NCBI GenBank assembly: GCA_030248215.1
Contig: JASANG010001500.1
Span: 62,001 to 126,000, forward strand
Length of the DNA: 64,000 nucleotides
Source: Enoplolaimus lenunculus
Taxonomy: Eukaryota; Nematoda; Enoplea; Enoplida; Thoracostomopsidae
Reading direction: 5' to 3'
The first letter of the stretch is position 1, and each line of letters begins with the position of its first letter. The notes under the pieces were generated by a model. The model had not been told where the DNA came from, did no database searches, and saw only the letters and a list, made by a program, of their open reading frames with translations. The translations under genes and the position numbers were made by a program. Shown here piece after piece: positions 37,301-52,300 of this stretch.

Positions 37301-40300
37301 ATGTTTATCAAAATCCGTTCAGCGATTCCTGAAATTCTCGTCGCACGGACATCCACCTTTGGACACCTGAGTACAAAGCAAAGCGCTTGGATAAATTAAG
37401 AGATTCGCTCAGAGTATCGATTCTCAGATCGAATGTAATATTACCCCGGTGCTACCGGATATTAATTTACCGCACGTCGGCCCGGAAAAACGATTTTTAT
37501 ACCGAACCGAATGTCAACCTGATACTGCATTTATATTTTTATCACACCGTTGGAAACTTTATTCGTGCAAAACCTTATGTTTATTGAATTAAAATTTGTT
37601 AGCTTGGGTTACTCATTCTGATTCAGTGTGTAAGATTGCTTAAACTTCTTGGCTTGCTTGGAAATGCAATCGCAGCGAAATGTTAAGTACATTCACTTCT
37701 GCAAAACAGCTTTATGATATTCGGGCGCCGGGCGGGAAAACAACCTTAAGTATCCGGTATCCATTATGTTTATACAGGATGCCTCTTTTTCCGGACATTA
37801 AATCGGAACCGATCAACCGGTCGCTCCATGAATGCCACATTCAGTCATTGTTGAATCAAATCGAATTTAACTTTTTAGTATATGGCCTTTCAGCATAATA
37901 TATTCAAGTACCTGTATGTATTTGGTGGAAAGCCCAGAGCTGATATGTTAAAATGCGGACGGAGTGTCCTTGCGTTTGAAAAACCATGAAAACTCTTGAA
38001 TTTGACCTGTGAAGTTGTTGGCAAGCCTAAAATTGTTGGCGCACGAATGGACTATTGCTGGTATTGACACTAAGCAATAACTTGTTTACAATGTGACTGG
38101 TTCAACCATGTGTTTAGTACCTCGGTTGCTTTCCTGTTGTATAACGCAAACGGTGTTTTTGCAATAACGACTGTCGTGGTTTTAGCTTATGGAATACAAG
38201 AATCAAATTTCGGAACAGCACGCGCAATTGCAAAGAGAATTGCAGCAGGCATTAAAGGTATCAGAAACCATCTGTTTTCATGCAGATGAGTTTTAGGTCA
38301 ATGCTGCTTATTAAACATACCATTAATAGATGTTTTTATTGTTTTGAGAGTTTCGTTAGAAAACTTTTTCTGACACGTTTGCGATAATTGTACTCGGTTA
38401 AGGCGCTATTGTGAGCGAATAGGCTGCATTAAGCAGCTGTAGCTTTTGTCAGGATCGTCATAATTATATTTTGCAAGGTAGAATTTTAAATATATCTGTA
38501 AATGGTGGTCAGTGTGTTCATAAGTTTGATATTCGAAGCGGCGTAGCTCGAAAAAATTCTGGTTTCGGGTACGACCTTTTATATGGTTTGTACATATACT
38601 GACTAGAGGTGAAAAGCAAGTTTTTGCTGGAAAATTTTTCGTAATGAAAATCGTTACATTTTTCAAATTTAACAATTTTCGTGGAGGCGAATGCGTCATT
38701 CATGCCCTGCCTACTCCCCTGAATATTTATGTGCATTTTGTTACTGTTTTTAGGACGCAAATGAAGCGATGGAAGCTCGCGATAATCACAGCGATGAAAT
38801 GTCAGGGCTTGCGGAAGCGATTGAAATGGCGACGTTAGGTTAGTTTGTAGCAGACTCCCTTACAACACATTAATTAGACTGGTACTTAAAGCATGTATAT
38901 TTGATTCAGGCAGGGTGCAACTGGAATTCCAGTGAAGGCATTCTTTCACGATCCGGGTCCGGTAAATTTTTAAATGCCGGCATCAAATTTTGATGTACGG
39001 AAATAAGCATACCCAAAAATGACGCTAAAAATAAAATATATTTCATTAGTTAGTATAGTATATAAACATTGATAATCCCTGAAAATAAACCATCGAAGGT
39101 GGATTTTACTTCTATGGATAAACAAAATGTAAAATGCAGCAGAAAGTGCATAGAACTAAAAAGAAAATTAAAATGAATTTGTCGCTGGCATGTATACTTA
39201 ACTTTCCGGCACCGGTAAATTGTAATGCCGGTTGCACCCGGGATTCAGGGTATAACCGTGGTTCAAGGTACAACCGTGTGTCGGCTTTCGGCTAAAATTT
39301 ACATTCGGTTTCGGTATTCTACATTGCCGTGTATTAATTGGTAAAAAGTAAAACATAATTTTTCATTAAACTATTGTTGACCAAAATCTCATTATTTCGT
39401 AATTGAAACAAACGTAAGTTATTGTAAGAAACGGTTTAGCTTTCGTCGAAATATGCCCTTAAATGTCCGACTCTGGTATTTTTGGTATTCGTTTGCAGCC
39501 CCGGCATCATTATTGAAAACGACGGAAACTCATATCTCTCAGAAAAAATATTGCAATGTAGAATACCGGATTCGGATGTCGGTTTTTTGCCATAGCTGGA
39601 TATCCGGGTGAAGTTCAATAAGCAACGTTATGTTTTCAGACAAAGAAATGGCCGAAGAAAAGTGTGAAATTCTTCAAGCCGAGTGTGAATCGCTGAAGGA
39701 AAAAGTAGAAGAATTAACGCTTGATTTGGAAATTATGCAACAAGAAATGCAAAAAGGTTTGTTTTTATCTGGCGTATACACGCAGGTTTATCAGTGTTAT
39801 TTACCGGTTGTGTAATCTTTGGGCTACATTTTCTATCTTTTTCGCAAACGAATCTGTTACTCGACTAACATAAATTTCCATCAATGTCGCAAAAATACAT
39901 AAGCATATTTTGATAATTAAATATCATGTATAATTGTCTGTATAGGAAATATTTGTGACCCATACTTCTATCTGATAATATACCGCGATGAAACATCCTT
40001 GTAGTTGATGCGTTATTTTGAGCTTCAGCAACTAAATTGTAGTGGATAGATAGAAAGGGTTTAGTCAAAAAGTACCTTTTGAATTACACGCAAGCAATGA
40101 TTAGAATTTCTGGTTTCTGTATTTTCTGAGGCCTAGAAACGCGGATCACTGCATGATGTGACCAGTATGCGGATCCAATTTAACTTCTGGGGAAAACGAC
40201 TTAGTCAATGAACATATACTTTTGTTACACTCAAGTGCTTCAAACTTCACAAAATAGATGATGTACTGTTGCGCACAATATAGAAGGCGTGGATGTTTGT

Positions 40301-43300
40301 AGGCGGAGAAAAAGTGGGCGACACATTTCATTTGAAACAGCTTGAACAGCAAAACGAACGACTCAAAGAAGCGGTTGTCAAGTGAGTAATTTAAAATTTT
40401 TAGGCGGCATAATAAAATCTGGTGCAAATTACTTGTGTTTTGAACGAAATAGAATTAAATTTTTTAAAAGTTCAATTAAAATGCATCAGTTTGAAATTAA
40501 ACGTTTTGTAGAATGCGCGAATTATCCGAACACGAAAAGCGCGAAACACAGCGGCTGGGCAAAGAGTTGGAAACCTTGCGAGCACAATATAGTGATATGA
40601 TTCGGAAGACAGAAAAATTGACAACCGAAAACACCCAGTACGAAACAAATATGGCTGAATTGAAAGAACAGGTATGATTATGTCATAGCAGGTAAACCGG
40701 TACTGACAGAACAGTTATTGAAGTTTTCGGCTATTGGGTGTTTGGGAACATGTGAGCACTGGATTAAATGAAATAGGTCGGTTTTCGTCGTTGTGAATGA
40801 TGCTTCAGCTTAGTCTTCATAGTGCAACCATGAGATTGGAGTAAAGTACGTGATGCTTGCTGATGGCGAACGTTTTTAGGTTTTACCTTTTGGACCAGTT
40901 TGAGTGTTTATCAATTTCAAGCTGGTGCCATAGATTGTGGATAGGACTATAATCATGTTGCAAGCATGTTATTATATCGCGTTTTCAGCTACATGCTTCG
41001 ATGAAACGGGTAAAATTTAGTTATTTTGGGAAAATTCAATACTATATATTGTGATCTACGCATTTTATGGCTTCGGAATGCATTTTGGCCTCTAAAATGA
41101 GTCAAGCTTAGGGCTTGTGCTGGAATAAACTTCATTTTGATGCCGTATTTTATTCAGGGTAGACGTTGGTGCTAGATGCACATAGGCATGGTACTGAAAA
41201 CGACAACTTTTTTACAGTTCATTATCACTAATTTAAAAAATCTTTGTACTGATGTCGTGTCAGTTCATAAATCAATAGCAACCTGACTTTGGCAGCAAAA
41301 CCCCTGGCTATTATGTATCGTTTTGGTATTTGGATAACAGGTTCGTAGCTGGTAATATTTACTTACACATAGTTTTGATTAAACCCTACAACCGCTTTTG
41401 CTATTCTTAGTTTAAGTAGATAAAATTCTGTTTGATGAAACGTGCATTGTGTAATCCAGGTGATTTTGCTTATCTAGGGTCCCTTTACTATTTATGACGG
41501 TGGTGGGTTGTGTACTAAAATAGACTATTGCTAAGTTGGTTTGGGTGCACTGTTTACAACATTTATAGGTTGCTGGTGGTAGTGTGTTTGCGTAACGGAC
41601 AGGAAAAGCTGCATGTTAGAAATTTTTTTAAAAGTTGATTACCGATTTCTGTGTCTAAATTTAGTTATTTAACTTATTAAATCAAGTCAAAACGTTTTAT
41701 TGAGCTGTAATTTTGATGTAAAATTTCACAATTCGTTTTAGTTTTACAGTATAGATCGGTTTGCTTTTTAGTCGGCTATAGAAATACAAACTAAGTGACT
41801 TCCAATTAAGATGGCAATTATCTGGATTCATTGATGTTTTTCAGTGCACTTTTCCAGGTTGATGCATCGTTAGGTGCAGAACAAATGGTCGAGCAATTAA
41901 CTAATCGGAATTTAACGTTGGAGGAGAAAGTGCAACAGCTTGAAGAAGTCATTGTCGATTATGGTAGGCCACATTGTATTGGGGTCATCAGTATTGCCTA
42001 CTATGACAGAATGCGACCGGGTGTTAATTTACCGGAACCGCGATGGGGGATGGGGGAACCGAAACAGGATATTAACCGTATATAGTTTTTAAATATTGTG
42101 CAATGTTAGAAGTGCTTCATTCGCATAGTAGCATATAATATGTCTAACCTTGGATGAATTATAAGCTAAACCCGTGTTACGATAACGGTCGTAAATTGTC
42201 CCGGGACATTTCGACTCAATAAGGCGGCGTTCAGCAGTCTTCAAGATCGGCCAGCATTCGGCTCCGTATAGGGCGACGGGATGTACGACGGCACGGTAGA
42301 CCTTCGATTTCATCATATACTCAGCCTTTTTCAGGTTCAGCCGCAGGCCGTGTTGTGCGAGGCGGTCATTCCAGACCTGGACGAGTTGCTCGAGTTCGGT
42401 CTTGTCCGCGGAGGCCAGGAAGACGTCGTCTGCATATAGTAGTGTGTAGCACGTTGGGCGCTTAATGTCGCAAGTGATGGTGTCTATGGCGAGAACGACC
42501 AGAAGCGGTAAAAGGGCGCACGCCGACGGAGACACTGAGTGGCTTTGAGACGTTCCAGCTGCACACCGGACTCGACTCCTGGATTCCTGATAGAGCAGCT
42601 GTCCAACGTTTTGTTATCGAGGAAAATGTGTTAGATCCGCTTTTTCTCGCTAACCTTTGTGTTGATATCATCGGTCCAGAGTCAGGCGGCGCGCTTCGCG
42701 AGGCGTTTGCCAGGTTTGATAATGCCGAGCGTCTTGAGTGCCGCGTTTTTGACGGCCTGTTTCGCTTGGTTCCCGTTCCTTTGAATGTTGTGTGGCCAGG
42801 TAGTTGGATGCCAAGGATCATCTCGGCCTCCATCGCGTGGAAGCGCCATCATTAGATGCGCAGTGGGTCTGTGCGCTTATACAGTTGTTGTTATGCTCGT
42901 TTGATGTGCAGAACCGCGATGACATGGCGGTGTTGGGTCGCAATCGTCTCGACGCGGCTTTTACATTGGCGATGGTGAATGCCGGCGTCGCACGAGGATG
43001 AAGTCATTTTGTGAATTTGTTGCCACTGTAGTTCGTTATTAGTTGCGTCAGTCGTTTGATGAACCATGTACTGGTGAGGACGAGATCGTGCGAGTCAGAG
43101 AAATCGATGATGCGCTTGCCATATTCGTGTCGCTGACTGTATCCTTGACAACATCGCGGAGTTCCTCGGAGATGGCGATCCTAAGCCACTACGAGTGCGC
43201 GCGCTTCCATAGTGAAAGAGCTTGTAGCGGTTATTGCCTCGTTCTCGTTCTATGTCATAGGTCTTTGCGCCACTCCATCTGGTTTCTTGGAGCGTGCAGA

Positions 43301-46300
43301 TGTCAATTTGCGTTTCTTGTAGCATCTTCGCTACTGGTTGGACCGCTGGAAATGTGGTGTAGTAGGCAGTTTTTACGTTCTAATAATGAATTGCTTAGTA
43401 TGTGGGGTTTTGTGGTGACAGCACCTTACCCTACGTAAGGAGCCCTGAACTTGCGGGGGGTAGGGGTTCGACAGTCCCCTGACAATATAATAAAGATAAT
43501 TTTTATATTTAGGAGTTTTTTCTTGTTATGGGCCCAACTGTCCTGCTGTCCTAACTGTGCCGTTATCCCAACTGTCAAAACTGTTCCAGCTGTCCTGCTG
43601 TCCAAACTGCCACCGCTGTCTCATTATACTTGTTGTGTGTTCGCTGGGTACTTTGCTGTCCCGGGACAATGGGACTGCTTTTTGCGTAACATTGGCCATT
43701 AATGGTGATGAAATAAGTAGTCACATGGGTTGTTTTGCATATTTTTGTTGCAGAACAAATGCGTGATATGGATGCCGAATTACAGGAGAATGCACGCGAA
43801 CAGGAACGCGAATTACAAGAAGAATTGGACATGGCGCATAGCAAGATTAACAACGTACGCCAGTGATTTACACAATTTGTATTAATGACTATTATTTTAC
43901 TTACCGCAAGATAGTATAATACGCAAATTTCATTGATGCTTTAGATTTGAAAAGTCAGAGTAGTTACAGAACGTCAAATAAGCTTGGCAGCAATTTGATT
44001 ATAGTCTATGATGGTATGACGAAGTTGACATGAGGAACCATGAATCCGTGGCAGTATTTTAAACAGGAAGGTTACATTATCTGCATTTCATTTTCTTGAA
44101 ATTTTTAAGTGTTACTAATGTAACAAAAAATGTTTTTGTTTTAGCTGCGACAAAAACTCGAAGCATCGTCTGGGCAAATTCAAGACTTTGAAGTGACGAT
44201 TCATAAATTCCGAAAACACACTTCCCAATTGCAGGTTAGTGGTCACTCTCACTACGTTTAATTTTGACATAGGGTGTTTGGAACCGTACTGTGACTCGCG
44301 TGAATGGTCGCATGGCACTGCGTAACATTTTGTAAACGAAAATTTTGCTGATTCGCGACTGGACGGCACCGCAAGTACAAACACAGCGCCACGTTAACTG
44401 TTTAGTAATCAGCTGTGTACATTGATTTACATGCTTGTTGACACAGTAATCTAGGTGTAGTCTGTTGTACTTAGATACAGCATACAGATCGTCGATAAAT
44501 TTACTTATGTTGCCGAGTTTAAGGAATTGTTAGATTAGTATTTGGTTTTGAAATATTTTCATACTGAACTACCTGTTTGCAGTTGGTTGGCTCTTGTAGT
44601 TTAACGTGAAAATGGGAAACTTGCACGAAAAACAATATTACAAGAAAATATAGTAAAGAATTTTAGGATACGACAACCATCACACTGCTCGCAAAGACAT
44701 TAAGGTTTTTGTTAAGTTTGTACTAAAAACTACAAAATTATTTTTCGAAATCATTTTGTGAATGATATTTTAAGGAAGAAATTCAAGATCTGAAAGATAA
44801 ATTAGCAATTGCTGAACACGCTAACGAAGAAGATGAAGAAATAACAGAAACAACAACACCTAGTGTTGATGCACAAAACAACGCAGTTCAGCCGGAAAAA
44901 CCAACAAAAATCGATGGCGGTCAAGTCAAGCCTAGAAAATATCGTCACACATACTCGCAGAAAAAGTTGTTGGCAGATGTAAGTAGAGTTGCAACATTTC
45001 ATAATTAATACAAAGGCCCCGGACCCGGAATTTTTAGGAATGCAAACCCGGATGGGCCCCAGATTTCTATTCGGGGCTAACCGGAACCGAACCCGGAATT
45101 GTTTATAACATAAGAACTGAACATGGTGCAAATTTTTTCCAGATAGGAAGCAATTTCTGGTTTTGCCGTTACCGATACCGATTTTTATTTTGAAGGTATA
45201 CCTATTCAGATACCGAGGCTGACTCAAATAGATAGGATACAACGTTACATCATTTCAACTGCATTTCCATAATCAGACGCCCCGAAATACCCCAACAATT
45301 GAAATTGATACCGTTCAAGCAATTTTTGATTTAGATCAAAGATACTAAACTTAAGATAACTTAAAATGAGACAATGTCACGTCTGCATCCCAACGATTCA
45401 TAATCCTAATACACGTATATCTACGTTATGTTACTCATTCCTCACAGATGAAGCCTATAGATCTAATTATTTTCTTCTTCAGTTCACTGTTACGTATGAC
45501 AAACGATAATTTGTTGTCTTATGAGACACGTGGGGAGATTGCTGTCTCAAATGTATTTCACTCAGTTAGTGTTGTACAGTCATCTGATAAATTAATTAGC
45601 TTGTTTAATTTTGGTACGGCACGGTTACCATAAGCTATTTTTGCAATATTAATAATTTTATTCCGGGTATTCTTGTAATACCCAGACCCAGGATGGTTTG
45701 TTCTAAATTCCCCGATCCAGAATTTTTCGGTGAAAATACTTGGAATGCATACCTGGATGCAATCTAGATATGTAAGTGCATTAGTGAGCGTTTTCCCTGT
45801 CTGGAGGACGCCTTGAAATGTCATGATTGATAACTATTGTGTTTAACAGATTGTAAACTACGTAACTAAGTTTGGTTTTTGTGTCTCAAGTTTAAGCTAT
45901 AATATTGGTCTGGTCGGTGTTACCAACCCTGAATAGTACATATCGCCAGTTAACAGCGGGTTATATTTAATTTGGGGCCAATAAATCAAACATTGTAAAA
46001 TGGCACGTTTTGTGGGACATGTTTTGTGCAGTATTGAAAAATCTTTTGAGTTTTGATACTAGAAGCAGTAATTCGTTTGTTTGAAAACGTGTTGCAACCT
46101 GGCGATAAAGTGCTATGCCCGTTTAAAAATATATTCCTTCTTGTAACAACCGTTCAGGCGTACAGCAAACCGAGCGTTTGAGAATAATAATTCAGGAAGC
46201 GCAGGTCTTTGGTATATTTTAGAAGTTGTTCTTCGGCTCCTTTTTAAGGTGATTGACAACGAACGTCGCAAAATCGAACTTGACAATACGCAACAACACG

Positions 46301-49300
46301 TACGATATTTGAAGGCATTTTTGCCGGATAATTTTGGGAAGCCTGGAGGTAACGCTCATTTTTATTTTGAATGTTTAAATGTAGTGATATTGAGAACACA
46401 ATGTTCTGAACGCAATGTTCTATGGTTTTGGAAATAGAGATGTGGTTATGTACTGCGTTTCTATGTACGTGTAGTTCTGATGATTAATGAATAAGATATC
46501 GGACCAGTCCTTTTTACAAAACTTGGTTACCTAGACACTTTTTGAACGGTACCTTACCCAATTTGTTGACAAAGGTTTCTTGTGCTTAATAAATTGTTAC
46601 ATTTTTGTTGTTTCAGGTGATTCTGATGGTGTTTTGCTTGGATTGCTGTTTCCACGTTTGATTGCAAAATGCGAATTGCTAATATTGCAGTCGAAAGATC
46701 AGGTAAATGTAGACTCTGTCTGCTGTATTGAATTCAGCGGTGTATCATGATTTTTACAGCCTCTGAAAATGTTTAGTTAAAATTGGTATACGGATAGCTG
46801 TGTATTCGCTGGGTCGCCGCGGAGTGGGGGCCAGGTTTTAGTTACGCCTACAAATAAGCACATATGTAGTAAAAAAGAACTATATTTTAAATATTATACA
46901 CAGATTTATTTATGTAAGATAATAGCGCAAGCTTGTAACGTGTGCGGCTATGTGAAATGTTTTACTGTGACCCAATGCATTAGGCATACATTTTGACAAA
47001 TACTAGACAATATTATATTCCGTGTGCTATCTGTGTGTTGCGTTTGATTTTTCAGTTTCCGGTTCCACCTGGAGGAATGACAGTCAGTCATGTAACTAAA
47101 TCGCACAAAGGCGACCAATGGAGTTTTATAAGTCGATTTGTGTATCAGTTGAATTCGTTGATTGCAACGTTGCACAAATTTCAGACGTAAGTGTTGCAAA
47201 ACAGTTTTCACTTAGGTTTATTAAATCACTTTCTCTGTTCATGGGCTCATATTGATTATGTTTCAGCTTGAGAGTACACAGGTATATTTGGGCTGCGCTA
47301 TCTAATGCAGTGTTAAATCTTCGCTTTGCATATACGTCTGGATTTGTGGTTGACGACAAATTCGGTATTATTTTGTGAGTTTTCTTCACAAATCAGCTAC
47401 AATAACGTCGTGCTGGACTTACTTATCAATTGCGTCAAGCGTGATGGTTTTCGTTTTCAAGTAGTGATGTGTCGAAAGTCGAAAGTTTTGACTATGCCGA
47501 TTCTTTTCTGTAAATTTGTCCATGCCAAAATAATGTTATTGATGCACTCACTATAGAGTAAATTTCATAGAAGGCAAAGGTTTCCACATTATTACTGTGC
47601 ATCATTTTTCTAATCGTATTTTATTAACCCAGACGTTGTTGGACAAGGTATTTGGCGAAAAGTAAATTAGTACATGACATCCTTTTACAGCATAATTGAA
47701 CGCTGTTCTGTTGAACGTTTGGCCCGTCTCGCAGCAATGCAGGTGGAAATGTCGGCACAAGAGCGCAATTTGGATCACTATTTTGACTTAATGAAATCAA
47801 ATCGATTGGATGAAAATTCATCGCTTGAGCCGTTGGAGAAATTGAGTAACTATTTTCAGGTTAGCGCAGCAATCAATACTTTGTAACTTCACCAAATGCG
47901 TTTTAATGTAAAATATTTAGTCTATGAATTTTAGGCGAGCAACACTACGCCTTGATTTAAATAACAAGATTTGGCTGAATTGTTTTAACAGGAGAAAAGA
48001 GTAATGATTGTGATAGGTTTAGTGGCAGAGCGTTCGCTAAAAGATTTGTAGACAAGAGTTCTAACCCACCTCACGTTGGCTTTTCCAACTGCACAGCGAA
48101 AAGGTGTGATATCCATTGCATTTCAGAACATATTCAGCGTGCACTTATTAGCAGAAGAATTCGATCACACGTTATACGCTAGTGATATTGGCAAACAGCT
48201 GGCAAGCGGGGTACATTGGCTGCATACGGACTTGAAACGGATCAGGTTATATTTGTTGGTAAGGTGTGGTTCTTGACAACACTACGTTTCTGAGTAGCAT
48301 GGTATTTGTGCGCTGTTTAACGTTGGAAATTTGTTACCGGTGGATGTGGGTCCTACTCGGAAAGCACCCCGAACTCGATTTGCCCCTTCGTCGGTTATTT
48401 TCAGCCTTAAAAATTCAACTTTTTTTGACGTCAGACAAACTTTGTTCTATAATTTTTTTTCAGTTATAATGCAATCGGTAAGTATGTAAGTGTGTTTGCC
48501 TGTTACAATACGAGCGACCAGACATAGCTAAATGGTATTTTCCGTTGAAAACGGTAATTTCGTCTATAAAAATTGCCCCACTTCAGGTTTTCCCGCTAGA
48601 TGAAGCCCCACACCCACTATACTCCGTAGGGACCAAGCGAATCCAGAGTAACCAGGTAGTAAATTAGCGGGTTCTGAAAAAATTACATATGTTAGCGCCG
48701 AAACTTATATTTAATTCTGTTTTAGCGTGTACGGCAGACCATAACCAACACTTGAATAATGAATTAGTCTTAGAGTCTGCATTCTGTTGCATTCAGAATG
48801 TGTCTGAAAATTAGGGTTGTCAAAAGTTTACCTATTTAAAGGATTGTTTTCATTTTTGTGGTATTGACAGTGTACTTTTATACTATTATTTCAGCCTGTT
48901 AACGAGACCAGTGAGTTGTCTCAATTTTTAAACGATATAGAGCTGTTTATGAATGAAGTTGAAGGATCGTTAAGAAAAATGCGGTCACTCATTCCCCAAG
49001 TTTCTAAAGACAGCGTGGTCAAGTTCGATGAAGAGGTAAATTGTCTATTTTTAGTCAAATGTTTTCGTGACAGTAAAAACTGGCTGTGAGTAAATGCGAC
49101 AATGCCAGATCTTTTTACTATATAATTGATTCTGTGTTGCGTAACGTATTTGCGTTGATTGCCGTTTTTCTGTTACTTTTAAAATAGAGAAAACTGGAAA
49201 GTACTTATTTTTATATTTTACGGCCTAAAACATTGTTAAATATTTGCCTTTATATCAGCTTATAATTTTTGTCTTTGACATTTTAATTGGATTTCGGAAA

Positions 49301-52300
49301 ACTTGAAAGTTAAATGTCCAGCTGAGACTCACTGTGTTTCAATGCTAACTTTGAAAAAATAGTTTTTGTCTTGTCGTGTTGCTTCATGTTCGTTTACGCA
49401 TATACGTTAATGAAGTAAATTTTAGGCGCATGAAATAATTGCGGATACTTGTAGCAACATGGAGCGTGCTGCAATGGTGTTTCATTCGGCATGCGCTTGT
49501 GCAAGCAATCAAGTAACTCTGATTCCAGGCAAGCGTATCATTTTTGTTTCTTTTAAGTTGTAACATTTGGTGCATTATGTTTTGTAAAACAGTTCTAAAA
49601 ACGGATCTTTGTGTAGTTCGAGTATGCGAGGAACTGTCATTTTTACTGCTCGGTTTCGGTGTAGAATATTATCTGGTATTTTTTCACTTACGGATCTAAT
49701 TTGGGCCCTTTTTAATTTAATCCGATCTAATCAGTATATTGGATGAAGTTATTTTACTGACTGCAATGGTGGTAATAGAAATTCTTGATTTATGCAATTG
49801 ATTTTCTTTGCGCTGTGAGTTACAGGAGTTTCCGCTATGCGCTGATGAATCTGAAGTGCGGTTGGCTCGGTTTAAGGCTCTATAAACTTCGAGGTTGAAA
49901 TGTTCAGTGGTCAACAGCCACTAATCGCTTTTTGAGCTAAACGCCAGTAGTCTGGATCTTGTTATTTTTGTTTTGTAGTATTTTTCCAGATGTGGAAGGT
50001 CTTGATGAGAAACGAATGAAGGAATTGCTTCAAGATGGAGCTGAGAAGATTTGCGGCCGGCAACAAGACAAGTCTGCCCAGGATTTACTCAAGTACGTAA
50101 ATTGCATTGAATTGATGAAAGGCTGAATATAATTAATATGATCCTGGTACCTATTGTATATTTTGGATCCATGTTTTGATATTGCATAATGGAAGCGTTT
50201 TGTCAAAACTTTAATGTAAGTTGTGATTAATTGAAGACCTTCAACTAAGAAGTGTCTAACCGACAAAATAGTGGTGTTGAGAAATCAGCATGTTACGCTT
50301 CTTTTGGCTGCTATTGATGTAAAATTTCAAACTTACTAGTACTAGTATTATGTATACGTCAGTTTTGACTTTCCGCATCGATAGAACTTAATAAATCTCT
50401 TGTAATAATAGAAACTGATCTAATATCCTGCTGAAATTTTACCTCGACACTTCTTCCACGGAATATGTTTTGGTCGAGGGGCCGCGCAAATGTAGCCAAG
50501 CGACATAATACAGATTTTTATAAATATCATACTCTATAAATCTTTGACGATAAAAGTCCACATATGGTAACATTGATACGTGTAGTATGAGGTGTACATG
50601 TTGTAGCCCAACTCGTTGTTCGGTCCAATTCTGAATTATGGTAGTCCTAAGCTGAATTACAACTTGGGCTAGCACAAGCAGAATTATGTTTGATAAAGCT
50701 GTGCGTTTTCTGATTATTTCTTGATAGCCGTAATCCAGCTTGATTCCGCTTTAGACTAGTCCAAAACTTGGGAATTGTTTGATTGCCAATACGTAGCTAC
50801 AATCGTATTTGAGTATGGCATGAAGGTAGAAAAACCAGTCACAAGGTGTGCATTTGTATCAGAGAAAGAATTACATCGTGGGCTAGCCCAAGTCGTAATT
50901 CAATACTGGACTAGCCCAATTCGGGATCGGGCTGAATTACAGCTTGGACTACGACATACATTGTTCTATGTTATATGTTAACTGTGTTTCCTGTTAATAT
51001 TTTATGTTTGATTTTTTTACGTTTCAGACTGTTTATTGGAGTTGTAATGGCCAATTTGACGAAACTTACAGAAGCATTTGAAAAGGGAACATACGACGAT
51101 AAGCCTTTGGATAATAACGTACGTTTGTTATTCTGATTGGTAGTGTTTGTGTTATATCTATAATTGGAATGCGATACTATAAATGGTCCCGCTATAAACT
51201 TAATATAACGGTGAGTAGAACTATGTTCTGCAGGTTTATTATGAGCTAAATTAGTTGCTTCACCAGAAACAACAAACAAATACAGAATTAGTACTTTATG
51301 TCCTGCAAGGCTATCTGTTCACAATAATTACTGCATGGCGCTGTTTACGTGCACGTTAAGGTTAACTAAAACCTTAAAGTAATAGATTACAATTTCTAAT
51401 TAACGGTCGAAGTTGGACCAACGTCTACAAGACTTTAATTAACGTAAAATTTAACCCAGTGCATAGCTATTTTGAGATTCAAAATCGAACACAAATGACG
51501 TATATACTGTCATATATTTAAATTGTGCTGAAATCAATTTTCAGGCATTTCCGCCACTTTTAGAACGTGCTCATGTTCGAAAACAAGAAGCTGTTGAAGC
51601 AGACGGTTTACGATGGCAGTTAGACAAGAAAGATAATGAAATCATGGAACTAAAAAAAGCGCTTCGGTTGAAGGCAAGTCTTCCCCCTAAATGTTCAGTA
51701 AAGTCGGGCATCTTGGACTTATGCTTAGGCAAACAGTTTGGTTTTTATTTAGGCTTTAACCAGGACCATATACTTAACGCAGTCACTATTAAATGTGTAT
51801 TGTAATTTCATCGCAGATACTAGAGACGTTTCTTTTATAAACGTAATTACAAGTCGCTTGAGTTTTTTGCGCCTGAATTTTGATTGGCCAATCGGAAGAC
51901 ATGTTGTTGAGCGCTTTTGAATCGATTCAGACATTTTGAATTTATTCAGAAAACTCGAATTAATTCAGACATTTTGAATTTATTCAGAAAGCTTGAATTA
52001 ATTCAAATATTAAACTTGTTTAATATTTCGCATTTTTGCGAAGCTGACAGGACTAGTTTTGCGTAGCTGAACTGAAATTTCATAGCTTTTGCATGCCATT
52101 AATTGCTATCATCTGCAAATTATTGGCATGAACTCATGTCAAGATTCCGAATGAAAATGTTCTTTCCTTGTAAATACTTGCAGCTGCAAGTAACTCACAC
52201 AATTCGCAGCTACTGCTAGTTGTCGCTGCAAAAACTTGCACGTCTGAGTAGGCTTTATGGTGTATAACACAGCATCGCTATGATAAAGTCATCAGTTGTA

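Noticed and set aside
42462-42833. 123-codon minus-strand frame as a separate gene
   Set aside because: It reads an out-of-frame part of the LINE reverse transcriptase region.
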